Positions 38,353 through 49,700 of a stretch of 64,000 nucleotides of DNA are shown here, in pieces (positions within the stretch are counted from its first letter, which is position 1; the number at the start of each line of letters is the position of its first letter). The translations under genes were made by a program, and so were the position numbers. The notes beneath the pieces were generated by a model that did not search any database, was not told where the DNA came from, and worked only from the letters and a program-made list of their open reading frames with translations. The DNA lies in assembly GCA_947184155.2 (NCBI GenBank), contig CAMXCT020006468.1:155336-219335 (forward strand), written 5' to 3'. This stretch comes from Cladocopium goreaui. Its lineage: Eukaryota > Sar > Dinophyceae > Suessiales > Symbiodiniaceae.

Positions 38353-40288
38353 ATGGCTCAGCAACAGCAGCCACCTCAGCAACCAGGCACTCCACCAGCA
38401 CCAGCACAAGGACAGACCAACGGTCCCAACATGTCCCAGATGGTTATGCAGATGATGGCCCAATTGACTCAGGGTCAGGCGCAGTTGAATCAGGCAATGA
38501 CCGAGGCTATGAACCAGCAGCTACAGATCAACAGAAATGTTGAGAGGTCTGTTGAGTACAAAGACAGATCAGAGTTGAAAGGCATACCCAAACCTGATAA
38601 GTTCACTGGAGCATCAGGCACTTGGGATAGTTGGTGGTACAAGTTTAAGACTTGGGTTGAAAGTTGCCACAAGAATGCTGTGAAGATTGTGGCACAAGTT
38701 GAATCTCAGTGTGACAAAGAGATCACTGAGTCAGGTCTAGAAGTAGACTTTGATGAAGGCGCCGAGCTTGTTTCAGCTCAGGCTCGACAAGCCCTCATAT
38801 CATTGACTGAGGGAGAAGCGTTGGAAATTGTCAAGAACACATCTCGTGGTAGCCACTTTGGCCTAGAAGCCATGAGACGACTGTTGTGCAAATATGATCC
38901 TCAAAATCCTCAAGCTAATTCAGCCTTGTTGAAAAAGGTTCTGCATCCAAGTCAATGCAGTCTTGATAAGCTTCGAGAAGGGCTTGAGAGTTGGGAGAAC
39001 TTGAAAAGAAAGTATGAAGACAGGAGGAAGAAACCACTTGAAGACGACATCTGCAGGAGTTGTCTGCAGCAAATGTGTCCCAACAAGCTGCAAGATCATT
39101 TGGGACTTGCAGGCTTCGAGATTGACCACGTATGACCAGGTGAAAGCTGAAGTTTTGGCCTATCTCGAGAATGTCGAGACCAGGAAAGAAGCAAAATCAG
39201 GAGCCGTTCCCATGGATGTGGATTCCCTTGCTAAGGGTAAGGGAAAAGGAAAACATGACAAAGGGAAAGGCAAAGGTAAGTCCAAAGGTAAAGACAAAGG
39301 AAAGAGTCAGTCTTCGTCTTGGTCAAACAATTCATACCACAAGGGTTCTTGGAACAATCAGTCTTGGAATCAGCAGTCTTGGTATAAACAAAACACCAAT
39401 GACTCCAAGAGCAAAGGGAAAGGCAAGAAAGGTCAAGACAAAGGTAAAGGTACAGGTGATCAAGGTAAAGGTCGCAAAGTTGCCAATGTTGAGTCTGATA
39501 CTTGGGCTCTAGAGCAACCTGCAGCAACTGCCACTGGTGATCAACCTGAACCTGAACTCACAGCGCTGTTTACCTTGGAAGACGCTATGCCGCCTAAGTC
39601 TGAAGCTCAAGAGGAATCACCTCGTCGTGGTCGAAGTCCAAGGAGAGCTACACTCCAAGCACCTTCAAGGAGCACTGTGACCAGGAGCGCTATGGTGATG
39701 GCTCAGAGTGCTTTGGCATCAGCTTCTGGGTCCAACAAGGAGCTTTTCAGTAAGATGATTGCTCAGGCTGAGAGCGCTGTCAAAGATGCTCAGGACAAAG
39801 GGCTCCAAGCAAATCAGGCCCTTAAGGAACGCCAAGAAACCCTGGACAAGTTGAAGAAAGAGGCAGCCCAGCATCAGAAAGAGGCCAAAGAGGCAATGGC
39901 CAAAGTGAGGGCAGAAGGCTGTGCCGCTTCAGCACCGGTTGCACCCTCTCGTCGGTTGCAAGCCGACCTAGATGCTGGAGTACATGCAAGAGCTGCCAAG
40001 AAAGCAGAAAAGAGTAGGAAGAGAGCTGCTAGTCATCGAGCAGCCACTGCACAAGAGAGAACAGCTAGCTTCAAGAACTATGAGCTGGCAACCCATGGAC
40101 AAGCCAAACCTGACAAGTGGGACCAGGAGGACATTGGAGATCTTCCTGAACCTCCCAAGGCAAGAAAGTTGGAACCCAAGCGCCATAGAGGAGGACATCA
40201 CAGGTCTGAAAGACGAAGGGCAGATGAAGCTAGAAAGAAGGCCAACGAGGACAAGATGAAGGAGATGAGCAAAGAAGGAATCCCATAA
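38353..40288 (+). pseudogene. copia Gag region (frame break near 39115)
   Basis: ATG 38353 starts a Gln/Pro-rich leader (MAQQQQPPQQPGT), then a Gag-like helical domain with the typical GIPKPDKFTG and WDSWWYKFKTWV segments, running to 39135. From about 39115 the sequence continues one frame over (TYDQVKAEVLAYLENVETRK) into Gly-Lys repeats (KGKGKHDKGKGKGKS), a Ser/Trp/Asn stretch and an alanine-rich coiled coil, to a TAA at 40286. There is no CCHC knuckle; the Gly-Lys tract probably binds nucleic acid, as in other dinoflagellate copia Gags. It would form the particle shell. Confidence 0.85.
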
Positions 40289-41377
40289 TGGATTCATGAC
40301 AAGTTCGAGATTTCCTTTGAAGAAACCACTGATGAGTGTGAATTTGCCAACAGACTTGAGAAGCTGAAGACCGATCCTGAAGTTCTCAGCAGGTTGGACA
40401 ACGTCTTGAAGGAGGCCTATGAGAAGGTTTATGGTGAAATTCCAACATCTGAAGAGGCTGAATCAGATGAATTACCATACAATCAGGAACCTGCACCAGG
40501 CATGGAAGACGTAGTTCATCATTGGGAGACTTCCTCTCGAGAGCTCATGTCATTCAAGGAGTTGCACGAGAAGTCCAAAACTGTTTCCAACAAAGGACAT
40601 CCCTATGTGAAGTGCCAGGCATGTGGAAAGGCACTGAACTCCATGAGTCTTGCAAGCTTTTGGCAACATGTGGAGAGCAAGAATTGCTATCCTCAACACG
40701 CCCTGGAGTTTCGGAAGAAAGAACACTTTCAAGCAAAGGCTGAAAGAGAAGCAAAGGCTGAAGGGGAAGCATCCAAGAAGCGCCCCATTGATGATGCAGA
40801 AGCCAAAGATGAGAAAAAGCGCCAAGAGATTGCTAAGGATGAAGAAAAGAAGAAGCGCAAGCAGCACTTTGAGGAGCACTATGGGCGCTTCAGGCACCAG
40901 GGTAAAGATGATTTGAAGCCTGAAGTGAAGAAGATCCCCAAGAGGCCAGAGGAGAAAGAGAAGGAGAGATCAGAGAAGGAGGATGACAAGTCACCCAGCA
41001 GGGCACCAATTGAGCTGAAGTCCATATCCCCATCGAGAGCGCCTCAGGACAGCCGGGCTGATTCAGCCCAGGCGTCCAAGGCCAAGGGGAAAATCAGCAC
41101 AGGTGCCAAGAGATTCTTGGAAAAGGCAGTGCGTGAAGCTGCCAACTTTACGGAAAGAAAAGTCAGGAAAGAAAAGTCAGGAAGAAGAAGGAGAAGTCAC
41201 CATCTCCCAAGCTCAGGGAGCATTCACCAGGAGGAGGAGTTCGATCAGATTCCAACCTCGACTTCCTGGGAAGTTTGGCATCTCCGGTGGATACCATTGT
41301 TTAGGCCACCGTTGACTCAGGGGCTGCAACCAGTTGCCTACCCAAGGAGATGGCACAGTCTTTGGAGTTGGCTATGA
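40289..41377 (+). pseudogene. copia linker between Gag and protease, in frame with Gag after one stop
   Basis: Directly after the TAA at 40286 the same frame goes on (FEISFEETTDECEFANRLEK) and is open to 41377. It encodes a segment with CQACGKALNSMSLASFWQH (CxxC...H, possible zinc site) and a Lys/Glu-rich coiled coil. The last part shifts frame before the protease. Role unknown. Confidence 0.7.
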
Positions 41378-41694
41378 CGCCTGTGGACGAGAAGCCGTTT
41401 ACCAATGCATCAGGACAACCAGTCCAGGTGCACGGCATATGCAACCCCATGGTGACAATGGGTGAGAAAGGAGGCCCACAAGTCAAAGGTGTGGGACAGT
41501 TCCGGGCAATGGATGTGGCAAAGCCATTGCTATCTGTGTCCAAGCTGGTTGAGAAAGGCTGGACAGTGACCTTCGGCCCCAAAGGATCGTTCCTGCAAAG
41601 AGGAGCCAAGAAGGTACCAATCACAATGACTGGAGGAGTCTTCATAGTAGCCATGGATTTTCATGGGCAGCCCATAGAAGGGTTGAAGGCGTAA
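41311..41694 (+). pseudogene. copia aspartic protease domain
   Basis: The frame reads VDSGAATSCLPKEMAQSLEL from 41311, with DSG as the retroviral-type aspartic protease active site. It continues MDVAKPLLSVSKLVEKGWTV and PITMTGGVFIVAMDF. It would cleave the polyprotein. A TAG lies just upstream in this frame (41302), and the preceding coding is in another frame. Confidence 0.8.
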
Positions 41695-41699
41695 GTCCT

Positions 41700-44600
41700 G
41701 TGGAAACCGCAGAGAGCACAGGTAGTGGAGATGATGAACCGGGCAGTAGTAAGCTAGGTTCTCAAGCACTACCAACTGCAGCAGCGCCGACGCAGAGAGA
41801 AAAAGAAGAACATTTTGTCAGCCATTATCCTTTTAGGAGTTGGTGTGAACATTGCATTCGAGGTAAAGCAAAGGCAATGAGACATGTCAAAGTAGATCAT
41901 TCAGATGAAACAGTTCCTGTGATCTCAGCTGACTATTGTTTCATGAATTCAGTGGATGACACTGTCATCACAGAGGAAGTGCAGAAAAAGCATGCACCAG
42001 TTTTGATAGTACATGATCGGTGGTCCAAGTTGACCTACGCACACGCTTTGCCGTACAAGGGAGTTACCCAAGGTCCTATTGGATCTAAGTGTCTTTTGAA
42101 TGACCTTAAGAAGTTTGGGTACCCCAAGATGGTCATGAGATATGACCCAGAGCCGGCACTCAACTCCGTAGTTGAGGCAGCCAAGAATGGTTTTGACAAA
42201 CAGTTGGTTTTGGAAAAAGTTCCCAAAGGAGTCTCAGAATCCAAAGGGGAAATTGAAAGAGCAGTTCAAGCTATTGAATCTCAATCCAGGACACTCAGAA
42301 GTGCCTTGGAGACAAGCTATGGAAGAAAGGTGCCAGACGACCACCCAGTTTTGACATGGTTGGTTGAACATGCTAGCACCACTTACAATTTGTTTCACAG
42401 ATCATTGGAAGTCAAAGATGGGAAGACACCGTACTCTAGACACCGTGGTCATGAGTGGAAAGTGTCATTACCACCGTTTGGGGAAACAATTGAATTCCTC
42501 AAAAGAGGTCACAAGTTTGAACAAAGATGGCACCAAGGAGTTTTCTTGGGAGCCAAAGACAATACCACTGAAAAGATAGTGGGGAATGCATCAGGTGTTT
42601 TCACTGTGCAAAGCATTCGACGCAAGAGTGCGGACGACAGATATGATGTCGAAACGTTGATGTCAGTCACTGGGGTTCCTTGGGATCCCCAGGCATCAAA
42701 AAGAGATGACATTTTGCTTCCTCAGATTGTTGAGGGAGATCAGCAGCCACTGGCGCCATCAGTGCCAGTTGAGCCACCAAAGAAGTCGACAAGACGACTT
42801 TACATCACCAAACGTGATTTGGACAAGTATGGCTACACCGCCGGTTGTGTCGCCTGTGATGCCACTAGAATTGGCAAAAGAGGCACTGGAGTTCATCACA
42901 CTCCTGCCTGCAGAGAAAGGATGGAACGTCTGCTTCAAGCAGAAGAGGGCAACCTGAGAGTAGCCCAACATACAGCCAAGGTTGATTCTGAAATCACTGG
43001 TCAGAAACTGGAAGTGTCCGAAGAAGGCACCCAGATCCTTTATGGATATTCAAGTGAGAGACCACAAGGAGTCCCTCAAGGTTTCAAGGTGTTTGCACGC
43101 CTTGACAAGAATGCAAGGTATCTCAAGGGTACTATGCCAGAAGGTCCCAACTGGGATAACGTCTGGTGGAGAGTCACCAGAGAGTTCAAGACAGGAGACA
43201 TGATTAAGTCTGAACCAATAGATCCTAACTTAGGAGAAGACGTCATCAACGCACCGTTGATTGATGACACAGGTATCGTTACCGAGCTGTGGTATTCTGC
43301 CACAGGGGAATCAGCGCCAAGTTTGCCAACTACTGGACCTGATGTAGTACAAGCTTCTACAGCCGGTCCAATGCAGAGACCAGCTGTACAAGATCCTACT
43401 GCAACTGGAGTAGGAGCTAGTGTAAGCTCAGCCTCAGCCAAGAGGGCAGGAGGCGAACAAGAAGAAAGGTCACGCAAGAGGTTGGAAATGTCACCAACCA
43501 AAGGTCAGAAAAGACCTGCAGACTCAGGAGGCGAAACGTCAAAACCCAAAGACAGCCGAGCTGCTTCAGCTCAGGCGTCTAAGGGCACCAAGCGGCCACC
43601 TGAGAATGAGAGACCAGATGACATGGATGATATAGACCAATGTCTTATGAACCTGATCATGGAAGATCGGGAGAGGTATCTTCAGTCCATTGAAGGTGAA
43701 GAAGAACCAGTTTGTGAAGAGACAATTCCTCTTCCACCGGAGTTGGAAGATGAAGCAGCTACATGGTATTATTATGATGATATCAGTGGAAAGATTTTAG
43801 ACAGCAAAGGTGTAGAACAAGCCAGAAAAGATGAGGTCGAAATCATTGAAAGTTTTCCAGTTTGGGAAAAGATTCCCAGACACAAGATGCCCAAAGGGGT
43901 ACGCACCATTGGAACACGATGGGTAGATGTCAACAAGCAGGATGAAGAGAATCCACTTTATAGAAGTAGGTTAGTAGCTCAAGAAGTCAAGAAGGGCTCA
44001 GGTTTTGATGAGTTCTTCGCAGCCATGCCCAGTTTGTCTGCTTTGAAGATGCTAGTTACAATAGCCGTGACGTTTCAGTTGCCAGACGCTGGAAAAGCTG
44101 TCAAGGAAGCCTATCGCAAGCGTAGACTTCTAGGATTCCTGGATGTGAAACGCGCTCACTTTTATTCAGATGCGACGCGCGAGATTTACGTGGAGCTTCC
44201 TGCAGAAGCAAAGAAGCCTGGAGAAGATGTGGTAGGAAGATTGCTCAAGTCATTGTATGGAACCAGAGATGCACCTCTCAACTGGGAGTTGCAGATACAG
44301 AAGGTCATGTTGGCCTTAGGTTTCAAGCAAGGAAAAAGCAATCCATGCATATACTACCATGCAGGCCGAGACCTCAGAACTGTTGTACATGGAGATGATT
44401 TTACAACAGCAGGAACATTTGACAACATCAAATGGCTTCATGAAGAGCTGTCAAAGAAGTGGAAATGTGTGGAACGTGGTATTTTAGGACCACCAGGAAC
44501 ACCAAACACCATCCAGGACATCAGAGTCCTGAACAGAATTATCACATGGAAGGAGAATGGAATTTGGTGGGAACCAGATGCACGTCACGCAGAGTTGGTG

Positions 44601-45074
44601 ATTGATTTACTCGGAGATGGTCCCCGAGGAGCCAAAGTCAAGACACCACTTGCCAAAGGATCAGTGGAAGATCTTAAGGATGCCGCTGTTTTTCTCAACG
44701 ATGAAGAAGCAACCCAGTATAGATCAGTTGCAATGCGAGCAGCTTATTTGGCACAAGACCGACCAGATCTGCAAGTAGCAACAAGATCTTTAGCACAAGG
44801 GCTACAACGACCAACTACCAGCCACATGCTTATGCTCAAAAGAGTTGCACGATACCTCAGGTATCGACCACGCATGGCACAATTCTTTCCTCATCAGAAC
44901 AAACTCAGTCCATTTGTGATGTGGTCTGATGCTGACCACGCTGGATGCGTGAAGACGAGGAAGAGCGTGTCAGGAGGCGTCTTGATGGCCGGTGGTTGTT
45001 GTATCAAGACTTATTCCAAGGACAAGGAGTTGTTAGTCTTTCGTCTGGAGAGAGTGAGTATTACGCTCTTGTGA
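41700..45074 (+). CDS. copia integrase-reverse transcriptase, start of RNase H
   Basis: A 1124-residue open frame. His38, His42, Cys49 and Cys52 (SHYPFRSWCEHC) form the zinc-binding head of integrase. Catalytic acids lie in VISADYCFMN, MRYDPEPALNS and SESKGEIERAV. RT has LDVKRAHFYSD, LKSLYGTRDAPLNWE and VHGDDFTTAG (Asp899, Asp900; HGDD instead of the common YVDD). RNase H starts with VMWSDADHAGCVKTRKSVSG. Near 45030 the frame leaves the RNase H sequence and stops at 45074. Length and order fit copia Pol apart from this end. Confidence 0.92.
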   Translation: METAESTGSGDDEPGSSKLGSQALPTAAAPTQREKEEHFVSHYPFRSWCEHCIRGKAKAMRHVKVDHSDETVPVISADYCFMNSVDDTVITEEVQKKHAPVLIVHDRWSKLTYAHALPYKGVTQGPIGSKCLLNDLKKFGYPKMVMRYDPEPALNSVVEAAKNGFDKQLVLEKVPKGVSESKGEIERAVQAIESQSRTLRSALETSYGRKVPDDHPVLTWLVEHASTTYNLFHRSLEVKDGKTPYSRHRGHEWKVSLPPFGETIEFLKRGHKFEQRWHQGVFLGAKDNTTEKIVGNASGVFTVQSIRRKSADDRYDVETLMSVTGVPWDPQASKRDDILLPQIVEGDQQPLAPSVPVEPPKKSTRRLYITKRDLDKYGYTAGCVACDATRIGKRGTGVHHTPACRERMERLLQAEEGNLRVAQHTAKVDSEITGQKLEVSEEGTQILYGYSSERPQGVPQGFKVFARLDKNARYLKGTMPEGPNWDNVWWRVTREFKTGDMIKSEPIDPNLGEDVINAPLIDDTGIVTELWYSATGESAPSLPTTGPDVVQASTAGPMQRPAVQDPTATGVGASVSSASAKRAGGEQEERSRKRLEMSPTKGQKRPADSGGETSKPKDSRAASAQASKGTKRPPENERPDDMDDIDQCLMNLIMEDRERYLQSIEGEEEPVCEETIPLPPELEDEAATWYYYDDISGKILDSKGVEQARKDEVEIIESFPVWEKIPRHKMPKGVRTIGTRWVDVNKQDEENPLYRSRLVAQEVKKGSGFDEFFAAMPSLSALKMLVTIAVTFQLPDAGKAVKEAYRKRRLLGFLDVKRAHFYSDATREIYVELPAEAKKPGEDVVGRLLKSLYGTRDAPLNWELQIQKVMLALGFKQGKSNPCIYYHAGRDLRTVVHGDDFTTAGTFDNIKWLHEELSKKWKCVERGILGPPGTPNTIQDIRVLNRIITWKENGIWWEPDARHAELVIDLLGDGPRGAKVKTPLAKGSVEDLKDAAVFLNDEEATQYRSVAMRAAYLAQDRPDLQVATRSLAQGLQRPTTSHMLMLKRVARYLRYRPRMAQFFPHQNKLSPFVMWSDADHAGCVKTRKSVSGGVLMAGGCCIKTYSKDKELLVFRLERVSITLL

Positions 45075-45400
45075 GCGGTGCCAGCAATTTGCTGGGAGAA
45101 GTTTCAACCGCCAAAGACTGGGGTTTGCAACCTGAGAGTGAAGTTTTCATGGATGCAAGTGCAGGAATAGCAATGGGTTCACGTAGAGGATTAGGCAAGG
45201 CCAAGCACGTGGATACTCAATACCATTGGGTACAAGACCGCGTTGCCAAGCGCTACTTTCGGCTGAAGAAGGTCGACACTGGCGATATGCTTGCCGACGT
45301 CTTGACGAAACCCGTCATAGAGGAGAAAATGAACAAGGCACTGCGGAATATGAACTTTCACTTTCTGGAAGGTGAACATCACCTGACACTGAAGGCATAG
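45027..45400 (+). pseudogene. copia RNase H C-terminal part, shifted frame
   Basis: The frame with VSLSSGESEYYALVSGASN, then AGIAMGSRRGLGKAKHVDTQ, HWVQDRVAKRYF and DMLADVLTKPV is the expected end of copia RNase H (SSGESEYYA, KHVDTQYHW, DVLTKP). It lies one frame off the main Pol frame, so a 1- or 2-nt indel near 45030 breaks the enzyme in this copy. Confidence 0.88.
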
Positions 45401-45497
45401 ATGGCTTGAGTCGTGGCTATGCTCCGCTGTACATATCAAAACTCGCCTAGTTCAAAACACTTGGACTCACCGTGCCTCCGAACAGGCTCGGGAGGCG

Positions 45498-45683
45498 TGA
45501 TCAGATATGTGTACAGTATAGACCATGTTACATGTAGTACATATGTTTGTATATGTGCTGCAGCCATTTTAGCCATTTTAGCCATTTTAGTGCTTTTAGC
45601 TACCTTCGAGCTAACCGAGTGAAAAGGTGCTGAACAGTGCTCAGGAGTGTTCATCAGATTTAAGAGCCCAATTTCTCTGTTCA
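45498..45683 (+). repeat. copia 3' LTR
   Basis: 186 bp, same sequence as the 5' LTR by eye, followed by the ATATC target duplication (45684-45688). Confidence 0.95.
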
Positions 45684-45795
45684 ATATCATATTATATCAT
45701 ATTATATCATATTATATCATATTATATCATAGTATATCATATTATATCATATTATATCATATTATATCATATTACATCATATTATACTACGTTAT
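45684..45795. repeat. ATATCATATT microsatellite, right half of the copia target
   Basis: Continuation of the array that precedes the 5' LTR, confirming insertion inside one microsatellite. Confidence 0.92.
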
Positions 45796-45939
45796 TTAAT
45801 AATATAAACATAAATAGAGACATATAAATAAATATAATTATGAATATAAATATAACCAATTGTCATTACATATCTGGATATGACATATATGATGTGTATA
45901 TGTATATATAAATGCATTATATATGGATGTGTATATATG

Positions 45940-46535
45940 GTCCCGCCCGGCACCCGGCAACCCCCCCCAACGCTATCCCCCCCCAGCCCCCCCAGCAACC
46001 CCCCACGGGGATGGCTAGTGCTGGCCTCGTGCCACCTTTGCACTACACAACAGGATACCTCCATGCAGTGTTCACTACTGTTTTTTTTTTATATGCCCAT
46101 ACAATCTATTTACATCTATTTACAACGTATTACTGCCAATCAAGTACCTTTATAGTAGCCATATACTAGCTACTATCAAGATCTCATGTGCTATACATAC
46201 GTGCTAGCCACATACTACCTATACACTATCTACATGATACCTCTATAACACCCCACCCATCCCACAGGGGGGGGCAGGGGTTAAGTAGACCCTAGATGGA
46301 TCTTTTACATGCTGGCCACATACGACCCACTTACTGCCTTACATCCTAGTTGTCCCAGTGACACACTACCCAGCCCGCACCCACCCCACAGGGGGGGGCG
46401 GGGGTAAAGTAGACCCTACATCGATCATACATATGCTACGCGACATGTCAACTACATCCTACACAAAGCCTCCAACATACAGCGTACATACAGGACCATG
46501 ACCATGGTGGGGGCAGGGGGGTTGCAGGGCTGAGC
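45940..46535. repeat. C/G-run-rich tandem repeat region
   Basis: Runs of C (CCCCCCCC) near 45960-46010. Then an imperfect repeat of about 125 bp at 46250-46310 and 46375-46435, each with CCCACAGGGGGGGG and AGTAGACCCTA. CACCCGGCAAC also recurs near 47710. No gene seen. Confidence 0.65.
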
Positions 46536-46539
46536 CCTA

Positions 46540-46601
46540 TATATATATATATATACAATTATATACACATGTATATATACACATGTATATATATATATAT
46601 A

Positions 46602-46635
<34 letters not shown>

Positions 46636-46910
46636 CAAACGAGCGAGCGAGCGAACGAACGAACGAACGTACGTATGTACGTATATGCGTACATGCGTAC
46701 ATGCATACATGCATACATGCATACATGCATACCTACGCACGTACGTACGTACATACATGCATGCATACATACATACATATACATATATATATACACAAAA
46801 TGTGTATATATATATATAATATAATGTAATTTAATGTAACGCAATGCAATGCAATGCAGTGTAGTGCAATGTAATGTAATGTATGTATATATACACTCAA
46901 TACATATAGA
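46540..46910. repeat. complex tetranucleotide microsatellite
   Basis: TATA, ACAT, GAGC, GAAC, GTAC and GCAT units follow each other, then AATGTAATGC units. Frames through it encode Tyr-Ile-His-Thr runs and are not genes. Confidence 0.92.
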
Positions 46911-49700
46911 CAGTGGATATGTATAGATATCTATATAATATACTTACCAAGTGCATATATTATGTGTAAATGCATTGCCTGTACGGACCCGTGGTGCATT
47001 GGTTTGCATCCTCCCACACGGGTAGGCCAGCACCACGAATGACGACAAGGAGTGAGTAGAAGATGGATTTCCAGAGATGTGTTTTTACCTCCGAACAGAG
47101 AAGAACTAGGCCCAAAGGCTTTGAACGGGGGGTGCCGCATGTTTGGAAATGCCTCAATCGTTGCACAGGCGTGACACTTTGAGGCCTGACGTGCCAGCTG
47201 TTTAGTTCCCCTGTTTTTTTTGCATCGGGCCTTCAGAATCGCACAGCAATCCATTTCATATGCCCCTAAATCCAACTGGCACACACGGAAACCAAGGATT
47301 GAGATCTTGCGGCAAGTGCTCCTTGGGAGTTCATTTTGTGGAAACGTGTGTTGTGTTTCTTTGGCCAGTATTTCCCCCATCCGATGATTCGACTGGAAGC
47401 TGCTGTGTTTGGCTGTTGATAAAGGGGCCCTGTGTAACACAGCTAGGACCGTCAGGATCTTGAAGTAGGTTGGAAGCAGAAATTTGATTGGAATTCAGCT
47501 CACGCGGAACTCCACTCTATTGGCATTTTCTGAAGTCACTCTGTTGGTATCAGCTGTGGAAGATGAAGAAAGGTCATCTGGGGTTCCCTGGGGCTGTTGG
47601 TGTCCCAAAGCCCAGAAGAAAAGGCTGAATTTCACATCCCTCGCGCTGTCTCTAGTGCTGAATTCTCATACTGAGCGGCTGAGCGGTTTGCTGTAGGCCG
47701 GGTACACTCGCACCCGGCAACCTGAACTCATCAGCTTTTGGAAGTGATAAGATGTCGTCAAGCCACCTAGGCTTTAAGTTTAGGAAACTTTTGAATTTTG
47801 CACATGGGTCACACTGCACATTTGCACAATTTTACACGTTCTTACACATATGTACTATTTGGCATTTGCACATGCATTTTCTGGATTTGGCACACAATAC
47901 ACACACAATATATATATATATATACACATGTATATACGTTGTATGTCTATGATAGATAAACACCATACACATGTGTTTTATATATATATATATATTAATG
48001 CGCATACATTTGCAGCTCACAAGAGAACACAAATTGTATCTATGTCTATGTCTATGGTTATGTCATGCTATGTCTATCTCTATAGATACATATCCATCTA
48101 CCCACATACATATATATATATATATTATATTATATATTATATATTATATATTATATATTATATATTATATATTATATATTATATATTATATATTATATAT
48201 TATATATAAATCACATACATGCACATATCATATGACATTTCCATGTTGCAGATCTCTAGACAGTATTCTTCTGCCACCTTCTTATCACATCATGGCGTCG
48301 ACTTGTTGAGATTCAGCCCCTGGCAACACTTGCACTGGGAGCGGCGGCGCGGATTTTTTTTTGAGCTTCCAGATGGGTCCAACTAAGTACACCTTGAACC
48401 ACCAGAATGAGCAAACGTTTACTTCTAAAAAGAAATGCTTCATGCTTCAAAAGGGCTCCACCCCATTGTATTAGTCTACTTTGAGTGGACCCGTTTTCCA
48501 TTCTCGTATTCTCACGCAGACTTCTCCGACAGAACCGAACCTGGACTTTGGATTAGCTAGTTGTCTCCATTCTTCCGGGCTTGTTGACCACCAAAGGTTG
48601 AACGTGCCATGCTGTTTCGTGATGAAACAGCAATCAAAGGTTGAAGGGGAAAACATTGAATTATTGTTGAGGACAACCATGTGAAAGTAGGAATGTCGTT
48701 CATTTGGGGCACTTGTCTCACTTGGTCAACATGCAAAGGTGACTGGATTGTTCGGGCAGCAGCAGTTGCCAAACCCATGAAAAGCGCAAGAGAGCTTGTG
48801 TGCAGCAGGGAGTGTGTTTAGGAAGTGGCTTTTTAAGTGCCATCTTCTGGTTCATTCTCAGTGGTTTAAACACAATGTGCTAAACTGCAATGAACACTGC
48901 ATGACAACGTGTTCAACATGTTCCTGAGCCCTGCAAAGTCGCGCAAGTGCACGGTCAAGAGCCGTTTTGAAAAAGAAATTAGGCTCGACTCCTGTGAGTG
49001 TCAGCTTACCTCCATGTTCCAGGATGTCCAAGTAGTCACTAAGTAGTCCAAGCAGTCCAAGGATCAAGTAGTTTAAGGCATACATAGTGCCACTATCATA
49101 GTGCTCCTTGTTCCAGACGTGGCGCCGTGCGTCAAAAAGATTGAGCTCAGGGGCCTGGATGGGCAGCCGGTTCCGCCAGCGTTTGGTTCATGGTGGAGGA
49201 GCAGATAACTCAGATAACCTGTAGCGACTGAACATACTGAAGCAAGAAATTTCTCTTGGCAGCCTTTGTAACTATAGGAACTTCATAGGAACTTCTTGCT
49301 GACAAACATAGACACTTGTTGCTGCGCCAAGTGAATCCTTAAGTCATTTTGAACGTTGGACAGCCGCAAGTTGATGGGACTCACACGAACCAAACGAAGT
49401 GCCCCGAGTTTTACTCCAGTGCGTCAAAGGAATCTCAAGGTAGAAAGCACTTATGTCTCTGTAAGACGTGGGTACATCGAAGACATCACGCTGTAATGTC
49501 ACAGTGAACTGCCTGTTCGAGGGACAGAGAGGTACCAAAACGTCTTTGCATCGAAATACATTCGAAATACATTCTGCCATCCAAAGCTCTTGACTTTGGA
49601 TTCAATATAACATGCTCGATCATGCTTGTGCCACCCTGACTGGCCAGTCATCATTTGTAGCTATTTCCAGTGGCTCAGCAGCCATGTCGATAGGATCAAT
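46911..49700. other. no confident gene; AT microsatellites at 47905-48005 and 48108-48215
   Basis: Short frames occur on both strands (for example minus 46931-47440) without recognisable domains. TATAT and TATATTATAT arrays occupy the stated stretches. Any exons here could not be assigned. Confidence 0.5.

Larger units (their letters stand above)
37939..45683 (+). mobile_element. full-length Ty1/copia LTR retrotransposon
   Basis: 186-bp LTRs with TG...CA ends at 37939-38124 and 45498-45683, apparently identical, flanked by the 5-bp duplication ATATC. The internal order Gag, protease, integrase, RT, RNase H is the copia order. A primer-binding-like TGGTAGGCGGAGC starts right after the 5' LTR, and a purine-rich GGGAGG precedes the 3' LTR. 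The coding region is broken by several frame changes and one TAA despite the young LTRs. Confidence 0.93.

Noticed and set aside
46569-46844. Open frames of Tyr-Ile-His-Thr on both strands
   Set aside because: Product of tetranucleotide repeats.
46931-47440. 169-residue minus-strand frame
   Set aside because: No recognisable domain or splice context; composition does not differ from non-coding frames nearby.
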